A stretch of 64,000 nucleotides of DNA from Bradyrhizobium guangdongense (GCF_004114975.1 NZ_CP030051.1:2728001-2792000), one strand, 5' to 3'; shown: positions 45,710 to 55,253, numbered from the stretch's first letter. Translations and numbers: made by a program. Notes: generated by a model from the letters alone, not told the origin.

Positions 45710-46312
45710 TCAGGCGATCGCATCGCCCGAATTGCGGCGCCGATACGTGAAGAAGCTGATGCCGGCGAAGCCGAGAATCATCATTGCCCACGTAGATGGC
45801 TCAGGTACGGCCGTAATCGTGAAGACAAATTGTTCATCGGTGTAATTGTTGTCAGTCCAACCCGTCTGATGCAGGCTGAGATCTTCAAAGCCGACATAGG
45901 TGCCTTTGGGGATCGTCCCATCACCGTTGAAAGCAGTCGAATACACGTGGTTCACGCCATCAGAGTTCATCTTGATGTCGGAGTAGTAGGTGTAGCCGGT
46001 CGTCTTGACGTCGATGTAGAAGACGAGTGTGTCACCGATGGTGACCTTGCCGAAATCATACGACTGTCCGTACGCACTGCTTTGATTTTCTAGAGCAGTG
46101 CCTCGGTCCTGCCCGTTGACCAGCAACCCCAGGCTCTCGGTAAAGGAGGCGCCTGAACCATAAAAATATGCGCTCAGCACGCCGTTCGAGGTTGAAGTGA
46201 AGGTGTATGTCGTCGGGTTTTCCGTGCCCGGGTTCGGGTAGATGACGTCAGCTTCTGCAGGTGTAGCTAGAGCGAGTATCAGCCCGGCTGTGGCAACGTA
46301 CATTTTGATCAT
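45710..46312 (-). CDS. PEPxxWA-CTERM sorting-domain protein
   Basis: 200 residues from the ATG at 46312 (AGG upstream; the GTG at 46324 is also possible). The signal peptide is cleaved near AEA-DV (residue 22). The mature part is beta-rich with [19 protein letters not shown] and [19 protein letters not shown], like other PEP-CTERM proteins with a DUF4114-like end. The tail from about residue 169 is [16 protein letters not shown], then YRRR and seven residues. The leader is very AT-rich, with TTGACT upstream. Probable exosortase substrate outside the main cluster. Confidence 0.9.
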   Translation of the reverse strand: MIKMYVATAGLILALATPAEADVIYPNPGTENPTTYTFTSTSNGVLSAYFYGSGASFTESLGLLVNGQDRGTALENQSSAYGQSYDFGKVTIGDTLVFYIDVKTTGYTYYSDIKMNSDGVNHVYSTAFNGDGTIPKGTYVGFEDLSLHQTGWTDNNYTDEQFVFTITAVPEPSTWAMMILGFAGISFFTYRRRNSGDAIA

Positions 46313-46490
46313 CGTTGACCTCACACATTAACTTTTAAATACGGATATTTAATAACATATTTAATTAAAGTCAATTCGGCGTATGCGCATGAGCATGAGT
46401 TTGCCGTCTCGTGAGTGGGAGATGGCAGGACGGCGCGGGCAAGCCAGCAGGGTGGTGGGAATTCGCCCCTGACCAGAACCAAAAGAGGAA

Positions 46491-46844
46491 TTAGGTCGAG
46501 CGGCGTTCGATAAGAACCTGGATAACTCTTGCGGCGCCGCAGCCGCTCACCGCTCCTACAACTTTCTCCATAGCGTCGATCAATCGGCCATGTCGGTCGG
46601 GCGTTAATCCCTGCATAGCCTCAAGTGCTAGGGCTACAACAATCACGAACATTAACGATCGGATCAATCGGGCTGGATAAGCAGCCCCGAACAGAAACGC
46701 CAAGAAGAAATAGGCGATAATTCGCTGCATCTCTGCCGAGCTTTCCACCGCGGCCTCTGGACGGAAGCGCATAGGCGACAGCGAGACAAAGCAGACGAAG
46801 GCAAGAGTGCCCCAAGCCGCTAGCGCCAAGAATTTTTTGAACAT
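46491..46844 (-). CDS. VanZ-like membrane protein
   Basis: 117 residues from the ATG at 46844; the frame extends further upstream but without membrane-protein features. Three or four helices are present, with the VanZ-type elements CFVSLSPMRFRPE, IAYFFLAFLFGAAYP and ALEAMQGLTPDRHGRLIDAMEKVVGAVSG, quoted here in parts (ALEAMQGLTPDRHGRLIDAM). VanZ-like proteins occur near EPS genes in many bacteria, with unclear function. It stands alone, facing away from the small gene at 47302. Confidence 0.78.
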   Translation of the reverse strand: MFKKFLALAAWGTLAFVCFVSLSPMRFRPEAAVESSAEMQRIIAYFFLAFLFGAAYPARLIRSLMFVIVVALALEAMQGLTPDRHGRLIDAMEKVVGAVSGCGAARVIQVLIERRST

Positions 46845-46952
46845 CCCGTGCGCATAGCGCGATTGGTGGGTCGTGCCAATGGGATGCTCGCATGACGACG
46901 GCGAGGTTGATGCGACCAAATTGGCTCCTTCTGAGCGGCCGTACTGACCCAC

Positions 46953-47301
46953 CAGAACGCCTCGCGGTTCGCGCGCCTCGGGCGATCGCCGCCAACGAAA
47001 CGCCTTCTAGGCTGCGCTAGGCAGATGCAGTCCTTCCATTTAATGGGCTATCGCCACCCTCGACGCGACTTAGTTAATCGTGTGCCCAGTCTATATAACT
47101 GGCTGCGGCATTTATTCCGCCATTGACTACTCTAAAGAAATCGAGAAAAATGGTTCTCATTTAAACTATGCTTGATTTTGTTCGGCGAGGAGATCGGGGG
47201 AGCCGGTGACTTGAGCAGACGTTCTGCATTGCGGTCCTGCCAAATGTCTCTTTAGACCACCGAGACTCTCTTCCTCGCCGAAACTGGTAGAGGGCCAGCC
47301 T
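46953..47301. other. Non-coding gap
   Basis: No supported gene is seen; it probably holds the promoters of the two divergent small genes. Confidence 0.4.
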
Positions 47302-47508
47302 ATGGACCGGGCAGAACGTCAGCTTTCCGATCTGCGGCGTCTTCAGCAAGCGCTAGAAAATATTGCGTCCGAACTCGACGAGATCGAAGGACGCTCCCAT
47401 GCGCGTCTTCGGTACTTGGCAAGCACTCTCTATGAAAGCCCGGTCCGGAGCCTCGAAGCCTGTATGTCCAACTTCGAGATCGCGGTCCGGGGCCGCCTGG
47501 CGAATTAG
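47302..47508 (+). CDS. Hypothetical small coiled-coil protein
   Basis: 68 residues from an ATG with AGAGGG upstream. The N-terminal half is a heptad-like helix (RQLSDLRRLQQALENIASEL) and the C-terminal half is also helical, with one Cys. No signal peptide. The family is not recognised. It is probably cytoplasmic. Confidence 0.5.
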   Translation: MDRAERQLSDLRRLQQALENIASELDEIEGRSHARLRYLASTLYESPVRSLEACMSNFEIAVRGRLAN

Positions 47509-47772
47509 GGCGTGTTCTCCTAAAAGCGTTATGTCGGGTTTGGGGTTCAAGCAGAAATCTTCTGCTCAGCCCGACTCTGAGGGGACCTTCAACTGTTCTC
47601 ATTCCGCGCTGGTCGCCGTTCGTTCGCTCAGTGGCCTACCTTGACAAGATGTCGCACTTTATTAACTATTCAGCTTAAAAGAACTGCAAATTGCAAAAAC
47701 TAAAGTCGCTCGGTTTTTTTGGTGTACGGGCGTTTCTTCGATTTATTTCTGCAATTATTCATGGAGGGGGCA

Positions 47773-49101
47773 ATGACTGGACGCTATTTGGCTAAACCAT
47801 GCGCTGCTTTGCTGGTGCTCGCGAGCACACTGAGTCAAGCCTCGGCTTCTTCGATTACTATCAGTGACCCCTTCATTCAATGGTTCAATGTGGGCCCGAA
47901 CAATTTGGGCTTCTCTAGCGGCGAGATCATTCGGTACGGGGCGGATAGTGTCGTACCCAACGGCGTATCGGGTGGCACGACGGGCGTGGCTACTACTATT
48001 AATGCAGCTACCGGCCAAACCATAACGCGAATTCTGACCGGCCAAACCAGTCCGGGCACTCCAAATTTTTTCCAAGGCAATCTAGCAATCTGCACGACAT
48101 CGTGCGGCTCGCTTGCAAATAACAATCCGGCCAACCTGACTAATCCGTGGACGCTGACTTTCAACAATCCAAATACCTCGCCTACGTCAGCGCACACGAC
48201 GGTTTCTCTAGCTGGACAAGGTGAGATCCCATTCGTTCAAAGCGTCACGCTTTCGGGTACCGGTCAGACTCCAACATTCAGTTGGGCACCTCCGCCTGGT
48301 ACCACCGTCGAAGGTTATCGGATTAATATTTATCAGAACAACTTGATAACTTTTTCGAACGGCCACGTTGTCAACAACGGATTGGTTGTCAGCACAAATC
48401 TAAGCCCCAGCATAACTTCTTATTCGGTTACTCCGTCGGATTTTACAATTCCTGGAACGTCACTGCAGTCCAATACGCAATATACGATCGAGATCAACGC
48501 CCTGCAGACGCGAAACGGATCATCGACAAACCTGCTCAACGGCAACGTTCAGGCGCTCTCGCGCGTCTATTCCAATTTTCAGATCCTACCAAACGGCACG
48601 CCGCCGGTGAATCTTCCCACCACTACCGTCTCGAATGGGCAGATCACCTACGGCTTCAACCTTACAGTCGCTCCGGGCGTGACGTACAATATCGATCCCG
48701 CAAGCGCGATTGGCTATATATTTAGAACGGGTCTTGGCGATCCCAATTTTGCCAGTGTGACTTTGCCGACGGGAAACTCCGGTCTTTACGAGTTACTGCT
48801 GTGGAACGGTACGTCGTGGGCGTTTGATGCGAATCTTGCGGGAGGTCAGCTGTTCAATTTTGGTGGCACCGGGGTCAGTGAATTCGAAGTGCTCGGTATC
48901 AATCCTGGTCTAGATCCCAACAATCCCGTGGCCTTTATCACTGCACTTACGTTCGAGGGGGCGGGTAATTTCACGGGTACGATGACGCCGGTCACGGCTG
49001 CAGTTCCCGAGCCTTCGACTTGGGCCATGATGATCCTCGGCTTCTGCGGTGTCGGCTTTATGGCATATCGCCGTCGCAACATCGCCGGCATCGTGAACTG
49101 A
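47773..49101 (+). CDS. Large PEPxxWA-CTERM sorting-domain protein
   Basis: 442 residues from the ATG at 47773 behind GGAGGGGG. The signal peptide is cleaved near ASA-SS (residue 27). An Ig/fibronectin-like part ([19 protein letters not shown]) is followed by a domain shared with the protein at 25010 ([29 protein letters not shown]). The tail from about residue 411 is [16 protein letters not shown], then YRRR and seven residues. The hydrophobic helix carries a Cys absent from the other tails. TTGACA occurs about 130 bases upstream. Probable exosortase substrate and paralogue of the 25010 protein. Confidence 0.9.
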   Translation: MTGRYLAKPCAALLVLASTLSQASASSITISDPFIQWFNVGPNNLGFSSGEIIRYGADSVVPNGVSGGTTGVATTINAATGQTITRILTGQTSPGTPNFFQGNLAICTTSCGSLANNNPANLTNPWTLTFNNPNTSPTSAHTTVSLAGQGEIPFVQSVTLSGTGQTPTFSWAPPPGTTVEGYRINIYQNNLITFSNGHVVNNGLVVSTNLSPSITSYSVTPSDFTIPGTSLQSNTQYTIEINALQTRNGSSTNLLNGNVQALSRVYSNFQILPNGTPPVNLPTTTVSNGQITYGFNLTVAPGVTYNIDPASAIGYIFRTGLGDPNFASVTLPTGNSGLYELLLWNGTSWAFDANLAGGQLFNFGGTGVSEFEVLGINPGLDPNNPVAFITALTFEGAGNFTGTMTPVTAAVPEPSTWAMMILGFCGVGFMAYRRRNIAGIVN

Positions 49102-49409
49102 TGCCGACTGCGAACTACAGAAAGCCCGCGACGCGTCGTCTTCTGTATTGCGCCACACTGACCGTGAATGTTGCCTTGTGGTCCAACTTGGACCTCAAGC
49201 AATGTCGGTTTCTGCGCCGCTGCTGGGGAGGGGACATTCCGGACTTATGAGTACACGCGCTAGACCAAGGCGCTCCTCGCTCTCCCCGCGAGAGCTTTAA
49301 GGCCTCGTTCGGGCAGTCAGGCTGGCTGAAGTTGAGAAGCCCCGAGAACGGTTCGCTTGCGCAGCGTCTGCGCACAAGTCGATCGTTCGTAAGCGTCGTT
49401 CTCAGATTC
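49102..49409. other. Non-coding gap
   Basis: No supported gene or terminator is seen between the PEP-CTERM stop and the IS66 remnant. Confidence 0.4.
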
Positions 49410-49580
49410 TCAGGCCACCGCTTTAAGTTCGTGACGGCCATAGACCCACGGAAGCAGTTCATCGATGTTGCTGTTTGGATGGCCGTTGACGATCCTGTGA
49501 GGGCATCGGTCAGATAGGCAAGCGGATCGACGCCATTCAGCTTACAGGTTTGTATCCGTTCGGCGTGCCGCCGCGTCACC
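49410..49580 (-). pseudogene. 3' remnant of an IS66 transposase (tnpC)
   Basis: CKLNGVDPLAYLTDALT is followed, after a frameshift, by IVNGHPNSNIDELLPWVYG and a stop, the characteristic end of IS66 TnpC. The rest of the gene is missing. Confidence 0.75.
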
Positions 49581-49827
49581 TTCTGAGCAGTTCGGGGTGT
49601 TCTTTGTAGAACTTGATGAGCTCGATCAGGTTCTCGATGCCGAAGTCGGTGAACGCCTGGACGCCATCTTCTCCGATGTCATAGACCCAGATGGGTATCG
49701 CTCCGGCGGAGACCGCCTTGCGCGGTTTGGTGGAGGATGCAGGCATAGGCATATGACTGACCATATGCCTATGCGAAGGTTTCCCGACTTGAAGTCGTCT
49801 CGACGGGCGCTCGACGCCGTTGGACAT
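49576..49827 (-). CDS. Hypothetical fragment between two IS66 remnants
   Basis: The last 40 codons (PIWVYDIGEDGVQAFTDFGI, then ENLIELIKFYKEHPELLRR) look like genuine protein with a helical, charged end. The N-terminal half is low quality and overlaps the IS66 tnpA remnant region. It may be the surviving 3' end of a gene broken by the insertions. No family is recognised. Confidence 0.3.
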   Translation of the reverse strand: MSNGVERPSRRLQVGKPSHRHMVSHMPMPASSTKPRKAVSAGAIPIWVYDIGEDGVQAFTDFGIENLIELIKFYKEHPELLRR

Positions 49828-50172
49828 TGGAAGAAAAGCAGCGGATCGTCACCGAGAGCTATGGCGGGCCAGGTCTGGTGTCGGTGACGGCACGACGTAA
49901 CGGGCTGTCGATAAGCCAATTGTTCACGTGGCGCCGCTCGGCGCGGGAAGGCAAGTTGAGCGGGGATGCCGCGCCGGTGCTTGTTCCGGTTGAGATCACG
50001 CCTGCGGCGGCTCCGAGCTCGAGTGGCGCGCGACAACCGTGTCTTCACCGCCTGCGCAAGGTGCGGGGCCGGCATTGTCGAGGTCGAGCTTGGCGGCGGG
50101 TGTCGCGTGCGCGTTGATCGGGACGTGGACACGGAGGCGCTGCAGCGGGTTCTTGAGCTTCTGAGACGGTGA
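49806..50172 (+). pseudogene. IS66 tnpA remnant with frameshift
   Basis: LEEKQRIVTESYGGPG and ARRNGLSISQLFTWRRSARE are typical of IS66 TnpA. After about 70 codons the frame shifts, and the family ending GIVEVELGGGCRVRVDRDVD continues in another frame to a stop. The start and the following tnpB and tnpC are missing. Orientation is opposite to the tnpC remnant, so the two are not one simple element. Confidence 0.75.
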
Positions 50173-50853
50173 TGATTCCGATCCGAGCGGCGTCAGGTTC
50201 CGCCGACGACCAGCTCCGGTGAAGACCTCAAGCCGCCGCACCGGCTCCGAGATAGCAGTATGCACTCTTTCCATTCTAAGCCTAACGATCGAAACCGAAC
50301 CGCAGACTCGCAGATCACCTCGTCATCCGGTAGGTGGCCGCTGAACAGCGCTTACGCTCGCTCCGAAGATCCGAAAAAGTCAGATCGCTTTTTGATGGCA
50401 ATTGGCGAACGGCGCAGCTTTTGATAAGCCAGTTCTTTGTCGGACCGGACAAAGGCAGCTGCGTGCCAACGATAAGATGAAGCGATCTAGCTCAGACTGG
50501 CATACTGTGTCAGTTTTTGAAGCGCATCCTCGGATAGCATTGTCATAGAACGCTCGTAATTGACGGTTCTTCACGCGTTCGCCTTAAAGCTGAGCATCTA
50601 TGGAATAGCGCGAGCAACTTCAAAGTGGAACGTGATTAGAGTGCGGGGACCGGCACGTTGCGTGTCTTTGGTGTGACAAATTGCTCCGGATTGCAAACAT
50701 ACATAAATACACGCATTCGATCCTTGTCGCAAAAATTTTGTGTACCATGCCACAATCTCGCTGCGTTCGGTCAACACCTTGTCTCGTGGGGTGAGGTGAG
50801 TCATTCAGCACGAGGATGAGCGGCAGGCCCACCCTCGACACGCAGAGGTTCGA
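50173..50853. other. Non-coding region upstream of the priming glycosyltransferase gene
   Basis: No supported gene. The last 200 bases are AT-richer and probably hold the promoter of the downstream EPS gene, although no clear box pair stands out. Confidence 0.4.
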
Positions 50854-52281
50854 ATGGGGGCTGCAACTTACGATTATGAAAGCGCGCGTGCGCTGTTGTC
50901 CGCGCGCGGCAGTGCTCTGCAGCGACCGTTTCAGTTCGTGATCGTAGCCGCTGATTTTTTGCTGATCCTGCTGAGCTATGTGGTCGGGGCGTCCCTTCGT
51001 GGTACTACAGTTGCTGCACCCGCCGACGGGTCAGTAGGAGCCGGTTTGTTTGTCGGGGGCGTTTTCGTAACGGTTGCCTATTTTCATGATGTGTACGCGA
51101 CCCACCGACTGCTCAATTTAGCTTGGCAGCTTCGGAAGGCGCTGTTGATCTGGTTGATGTCGCTGGCCGTCCTTGCCGTCGTCGCCTTCTTGTTAGACTC
51201 GACGGACAATCTCTCCCGAGGAACTGTCCTCGTCTTCGCTGCGTTCGGAGGCACTTGCCTGATCAGTCTCCGCGTCGTCTGGCAGGCCGTGTTTGAGACA
51301 AGCTTTGCGAGAAGTCGCCTGGTCGATCGCAAGGTAATCTTGCTGAGTCTGAGATCGCTCGATCTTACCTCTAGCCGCTTTAAGGATCTGGGGCGGAACG
51401 GGTTTGACGTCGTGCATCATCTTGTTCTCGGGGCCAATTGCGACGATGATCACTGGCAGCGCGCGATCCGCGACGTCATCCGTCAATCGCACACTGCTGA
51501 TGTTGATGAATATCTGCTCGCGATCGACTGGAATGAGCTCCCGCTGCTGCGTAAGCTAGCGCCCTTTTTGCGCGTTTTACCTCAGCCGATACGCTTGCTA
51601 CCCGACGATCCGATCGCAGATCTAGTGGCTCGTCCATTTCTCCCGGTCAGCGGAACCGTCGCGATCGAGATTCAGCGACCGCCGCTCAGCATCTTCGAGC
51701 GATTGCAAAAGCGCTGCCTTGATGTGGGAGTGGCGTTGTTTGCCCTCGTGCTCCTGATGCCCTTGGTGCTAACCGTTGCCGTTCTGATCAAGCTGGATTC
51801 GCCTGGACCGATCATTTTCCGGCAGTCGCGCCGCGGGTTTAATGGCAAGCCGTTCGAGATCTGGAAATTTCGCACGATGACCGTTTGCGAGGATGTTGCG
51901 ACGACCAGGCAGCCAACCAAAAAGGGTGTGCGGATCACTAGGATCGGGCGCTTCCTTCGCATGACGGGTATCGACGCGCTACCTCAGCTCTGGAACGTAT
52001 TGCTCGGCAACATGTCGCTGGTCGGGCCGCGCCCGCATGCGCTTGCCCATGACAACTTTTATGACGAGCTGATCAGTAAATATGTTTATCGCCATCATAT
52101 GAAGCCCGGTCTGACGGGCTGGGCCCAGGTGAACGGATTCCGCGGCGGAATACCCACTGTCGATCTGATGGAAAAACGGGTCGAGTACGACGTTTGGTAC
52201 GTCGGCAATTGGAGCATCTGGCTCGACCTCAAGATAATGGCGCGCACAGCCTCGGCTGTGTTGTTCCAAGAGGCTTATTGA
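50854..52281 (+). CDS. Undecaprenyl-phosphate sugar phosphotransferase (WcaJ/ExoY type)
   Basis: 475 residues from an ATG with AGAGG upstream. Four N-terminal helices with a CoA-binding-like central domain precede the C-terminal bacterial sugar transferase domain: KRCLDVGVALFALVLLMPLV, GPIIFRQSRRGFNGKPFEIW, KFRTM, the catalytic-region SLVGPRPHALAHD and the ending KPGLTGWAQVNGFRG. It transfers a sugar phosphate, probably glucose or galactose, to undecaprenyl phosphate at the inner membrane, the first step of EPS repeat-unit assembly. It stands apart from the other EPS genes, next to IS scars. Confidence 0.93.
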   Translation: MGAATYDYESARALLSARGSALQRPFQFVIVAADFLLILLSYVVGASLRGTTVAAPADGSVGAGLFVGGVFVTVAYFHDVYATHRLLNLAWQLRKALLIWLMSLAVLAVVAFLLDSTDNLSRGTVLVFAAFGGTCLISLRVVWQAVFETSFARSRLVDRKVILLSLRSLDLTSSRFKDLGRNGFDVVHHLVLGANCDDDHWQRAIRDVIRQSHTADVDEYLLAIDWNELPLLRKLAPFLRVLPQPIRLLPDDPIADLVARPFLPVSGTVAIEIQRPPLSIFERLQKRCLDVGVALFALVLLMPLVLTVAVLIKLDSPGPIIFRQSRRGFNGKPFEIWKFRTMTVCEDVATTRQPTKKGVRITRIGRFLRMTGIDALPQLWNVLLGNMSLVGPRPHALAHDNFYDELISKYVYRHHMKPGLTGWAQVNGFRGGIPTVDLMEKRVEYDVWYVGNWSIWLDLKIMARTASAVLFQEAY

Positions 52282-52326
52282 GCTCGCAACTCAAGACGTG
52301 TCAGCAGAGGACGCTTGTCTTCCGGC

Positions 52327-52608
52327 TCAGTTACGCGGCGGCTTTCGAAAGAAGCGAGCAATCGTATCGCCGAGTGCGATGAGTGGCGGCGCGAGGACAA
52401 AAAAAGCTCCTGTTGCGACCGCGACGATCACGTGACGAAGTAAGAGGGGTTCGTCCCGCTCTGCTTCTGTTTGACCGAGTTCGATCGGAGCCGGCGAGAG
52501 TTTTTTTCGAGGAGATATCGGCCGCGGTTTACGGGGGCGAACAACGAGCAAAACGAACAGGACGTTGAGCAGAACCCAAATAGCCAAAATTGTGAGGACG
52601 ATCCGCAT
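52327..52608 (-). CDS. Hypothetical two-helix membrane protein
   Basis: 93 residues from the ATG at 52608; the longer frame upstream looks random. A first helix (IVLTILAIWVLLNVLFVLLVV) is followed by a basic Pro-rich loop (RPRKPRPISPRKK) and a second helix (VIVAVATGAFFVLAPPLIAL). It is convergent with the priming transferase gene. No family is recognised. Confidence 0.5.
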   Translation of the reverse strand: MRIVLTILAIWVLLNVLFVLLVVRPRKPRPISPRKKLSPAPIELGQTEAERDEPLLLRHVIVAVATGAFFVLAPPLIALGDTIARFFRKPPRN

Positions 52609-53332
52609 CCAAGCCACCAAAAATATGCTAAGAAATAGCTCGAAATTTAACCGCTTGGAACTCTGAAGACAAGGTGCCTTATTCTTCAGCAGCAGAGGCG
52701 CCATCGTGCTGCAGGCTAGGGCACAAGTTGGAGCTGGCGAAACCCGGAGGAATACGGGGGAGGCGGAGCGCAGACCCGCGCGCCAGAGTCCATTCACCCG
52801 GCTTTGCTCGTTCGCGAACTTGCGTTGGCAATATTCCCAACCCAAGGACCTTGCACCCAGAAAACGCCGCAGGCATGCCAATCGGTGTTAACCGTGCCTC
52901 CTGACGAGGTCGGTCATGCCGGCTCAACTCGATGCGAAGTCAGCGATTGTCCAGGCAATCGTCGACAGCAGCAGGTCTGCGCAGAGCACCAGCAGCGCCA
53001 GCTTAAGCCATGGTGAACGCTTGCGGCGCAAGCGGACGCAACGTCCCTCCGACCGATTTGGCGGGCTCGAAACACCGATCGCAGAAATGGCTAACTGTAT
53101 CAAGGTAAGCGGACTCGATAGATGACCTTGAAGTATTTGAATATGAACTGACTGGCCGGGTCGGTTGTCAAGCATAAATCTCGCTGTGCTTCTAAGAAAA
53201 AAGGAGACTTCTCGGCTTAAGAAGAAGTCAGCTCTTAAGCGTAGCTGAACTCTTTCGCGCTGGACGACCGGAAATCTTGAGATGGCTCAGTCCCGATAGT
53301 CTCCGGTCTACCTGCTCCTGAAGACCAATGAT
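52609..53332. other. Non-coding gap
   Basis: No supported gene. Short overlapping frames on both strands are not convincing. Confidence 0.4.
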
Positions 53333-53527
53333 CTAAACCTTTGCCGGCCATTCAATCGGCTTATAGAAAAGCCCGCGGCGCTCGATTTCCTGTCTGAGTT
53401 GTTCGGCGCGCTCCTTGGCTGGCCCACTGAGCAGGCGAACGCCTGCTGCGGCCTCGGCGTGCACGTCGTCGCGGATGGCTTCATACATGTGAATGATGAA
53501 GTGATCAGAGACGTTCTCGAACGGCAT
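53333..53527 (-). CDS. Hypothetical small helical protein
   Basis: 64 residues beginning MPFENVSDHFIIHMYEAI. It is mainly charged helix (KERAEQLRQEIERRG) and ends YKPIEWPAKV. A weak GGGATG-type site precedes the ATG. The even charge pattern suggests a genuine protein. The family is not recognised. It lies just outside the conjugative-element genes. Confidence 0.45.
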   Translation of the reverse strand: MPFENVSDHFIIHMYEAIRDDVHAEAAAGVRLLSGPAKERAEQLRQEIERRGLFYKPIEWPAKV

Positions 53528-53991
53528 TGGCGCTTCATCCCAAGAGGTGGGGCCGCCAGAGTTTTGGGGGCGGTGTTGCTGGCGGCCCCGTACCGGACCA
53601 TTGAAATCGTGGTCTTGGGATTTCGGCTTGGGGAAAGACGAGTCCCATCCGGCCTGCGCATAATGCCATCGGCACCTCGCGCATCAAGCTGAGCTTCGAA
53701 TTAACCTCACTTCTAAACGTTAAGAAGGTCGAAGCGTCTGCGCGACAACGGCTGTTACGGCCGAGACTTCCAAAATGATCGACCTGTATTCGGACGAAGA
53801 AAACCGGTAGCACGACAGCTTCTTCGATCTCGTGCCGGGCATTACTGCATTTGCTGGCGGGAGGCTCATCAGGACGCACGCCACGAACTCGAGGTCAACG
53901 CAAGACGATTGGTGGAGCGCAATCTGAGCCACGCTTCCTCGAGGGCGAAGCGCTCGCCGGGCTTTAGCCCAGCTCGCGGGTTGGGGCTGCG
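53528..53991. other. Non-coding gap near the presumed edge of the conjugative element
   Basis: Broken, protein-like frames occur but no gene can be supported. No tRNA or attachment repeat is visible. Confidence 0.4.
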
Positions 53992-54222
53992 CTACTTGGT
54001 GCGAACCTTCTTAGCAGTCCGCTTTAGGAACTCATCAGGCTCGACTTCGAGTTTGTCGGCGAGGCGGCCGATGACCTTTATGCTGACGTAATAAACGCCC
54101 TGTTCAAGCTGGTTCAGATAGCTTCGGCTTATCTCAGCCTCCAGGGCAAGTTCGTCTTGCGACCATCCCCTAGCGTTGCGCAGACGACGCAGGTTGGTGG
54201 CAAATGTCTCCCGCAAATCCAT
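53992..54222 (-). CDS. XRE-family transcriptional regulator
   Basis: 76 residues that are essentially one Cro/CI helix-turn-helix: LRRLRNARGWSQDELALEAE, then ISRSYLNQLEQGVYYVSIKV, then LADKLEVEPDEFL. This is the short type that controls restriction or integrative-element genes. It is divergent from the DUF2285 gene, and the 96-base intergenic region holds a 10/11 inverted repeat that would be a natural operator for both promoters. Confidence 0.92.
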   Translation of the reverse strand: MDLRETFATNLRRLRNARGWSQDELALEAEISRSYLNQLEQGVYYVSIKVIGRLADKLEVEPDEFLKRTAKKVRTK

Positions 54223-54241
54223 GCGGATGAAGATGCCGCTT

Positions 54242-54272
54242 GTTCAGTATATTGCACCTCGATATACTAAAC
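54242..54272. promoter_or_regulatory. Inverted repeat between the XRE and DUF2285 genes, probable operator
   Basis: GTTCAGTATAT and ATATACTAAAC are 11-base arms with one mismatch, separated by nine bases. Each arm contains a TATACT-like -10 element, so the repeat could overlap both divergent promoters. Binding by the neighbouring XRE protein is inferred. Confidence 0.65.
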
Positions 54273-54318
54273 AAAATGCGATCCACGAACCCTTTGATAG
54301 TAAACTCCGCGACCGACC

Positions 54319-54609
54319 ATGCAGATGCCCCCTCTCGATCCTAACGTGGCTGACCTGGCTCCCAGCGGGCCGGTGCTGACATCTTACGACGATGAGCATG
54401 TTGTAACGTACATTCGCCTTCTGCAGGCCGAGGGTGAGGGAGCGGACTGGCGAGAAGTCGCTCGCCTCGCCTTGCACATTGATCCCGATCGGGAGCCGGA
54501 TCGAGCGCGGAAGGCATACCAGAGTCATCTTGCGCGCGCCAAATGGGTGACCGAGCACGCACGTTTGTTACGGGAGCGCGGTCCGAAAGAGACGAAGAAA
54601 GTCCTGTAG
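54319..54609 (+). CDS. DUF2285 domain protein of an integrative conjugative element
   Basis: 96 residues with the family pattern VLTSYDDEHVVTYIRLLQ, EGADWREVARLALHIDPDRE and SHLARAKWVTEHARLL. DUF2285 proteins are small DNA-binding-type proteins found in the regulatory and excision modules of rhizobial integrative elements. The ribosome-binding site is weak. Divergence from the XRE gene, with a shared operator-like repeat, supports a regulatory pair. Confidence 0.85.
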   Translation: MQMPPLDPNVADLAPSGPVLTSYDDEHVVTYIRLLQAEGEGADWREVARLALHIDPDREPDRARKAYQSHLARAKWVTEHARLLRERGPKETKKVL

Positions 54610-55253
54610 AGCCGTACGGGGGTGGTTAATTCTCTGGCTATCCTACAGTCTCATGAATCAGGTGCTGGCAAACCGCGCAGACTCCCGCCGCCGATGGCGT
54701 ATGGGTTGGTCTTGCCGCCAATCCGGCAAGGAAGGTGCGGTTTATCGAGAGGGTGTGCCACCACTCGATCCAGCGGCATTCGTGCGATCGTCGCGAACGG
54801 ATAGATGGTTAGCGCTCAAGAGGCTGAAGCCGGCGCCGCCTCCGCCTAGCAGAGGAATCAGCGGCGAACAGCGGCCTCCTTCGAGCGGCTGGAGCCTCAG
54901 ATGCAGAGGCTTGAGCGAGCGTTGGTTTGACGCTCGAGACCTTGGCTCTCTTCTTCCCGTTCTGTGACGATCACACCGCCAGTACCAAATGCCAAGGGGC
55001 TCCGCGGGGAAAAGACAGGGAGTGTTTCGAGGTTTTGTCGAGGTGCTTGGACGTCGTTTGCAAAGGGCATGGCATTCTCAGGCAGATTCCAAAAACGTCA
55101 GGAGCAAGCCAAAGAAACTCGAGTGGGCCATGTCGACAGACCGTTTCGCCGGTTCTTCTTTTACTACGCCAGCCTACGATCGCGCCGATTTATCCGAATT
55201 CACTAAAGCTGGCCGCGCTATCGGTTGCACGAGTTGATAGCAAGAGGACCAGC
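54610..55253. other. Non-coding gap between DUF2285 and MFS genes
   Basis: No supported gene. Basic frames up to 104 codons lack motifs. No trace of traG, which often precedes trbB in such elements, is visible. Confidence 0.4.

Noticed and set aside
50840..50860. GTTCGAAT, resembling a tRNA T-loop
   Set aside because: No matching acceptor stem or anticodon arm; it is the leader of the priming transferase gene.
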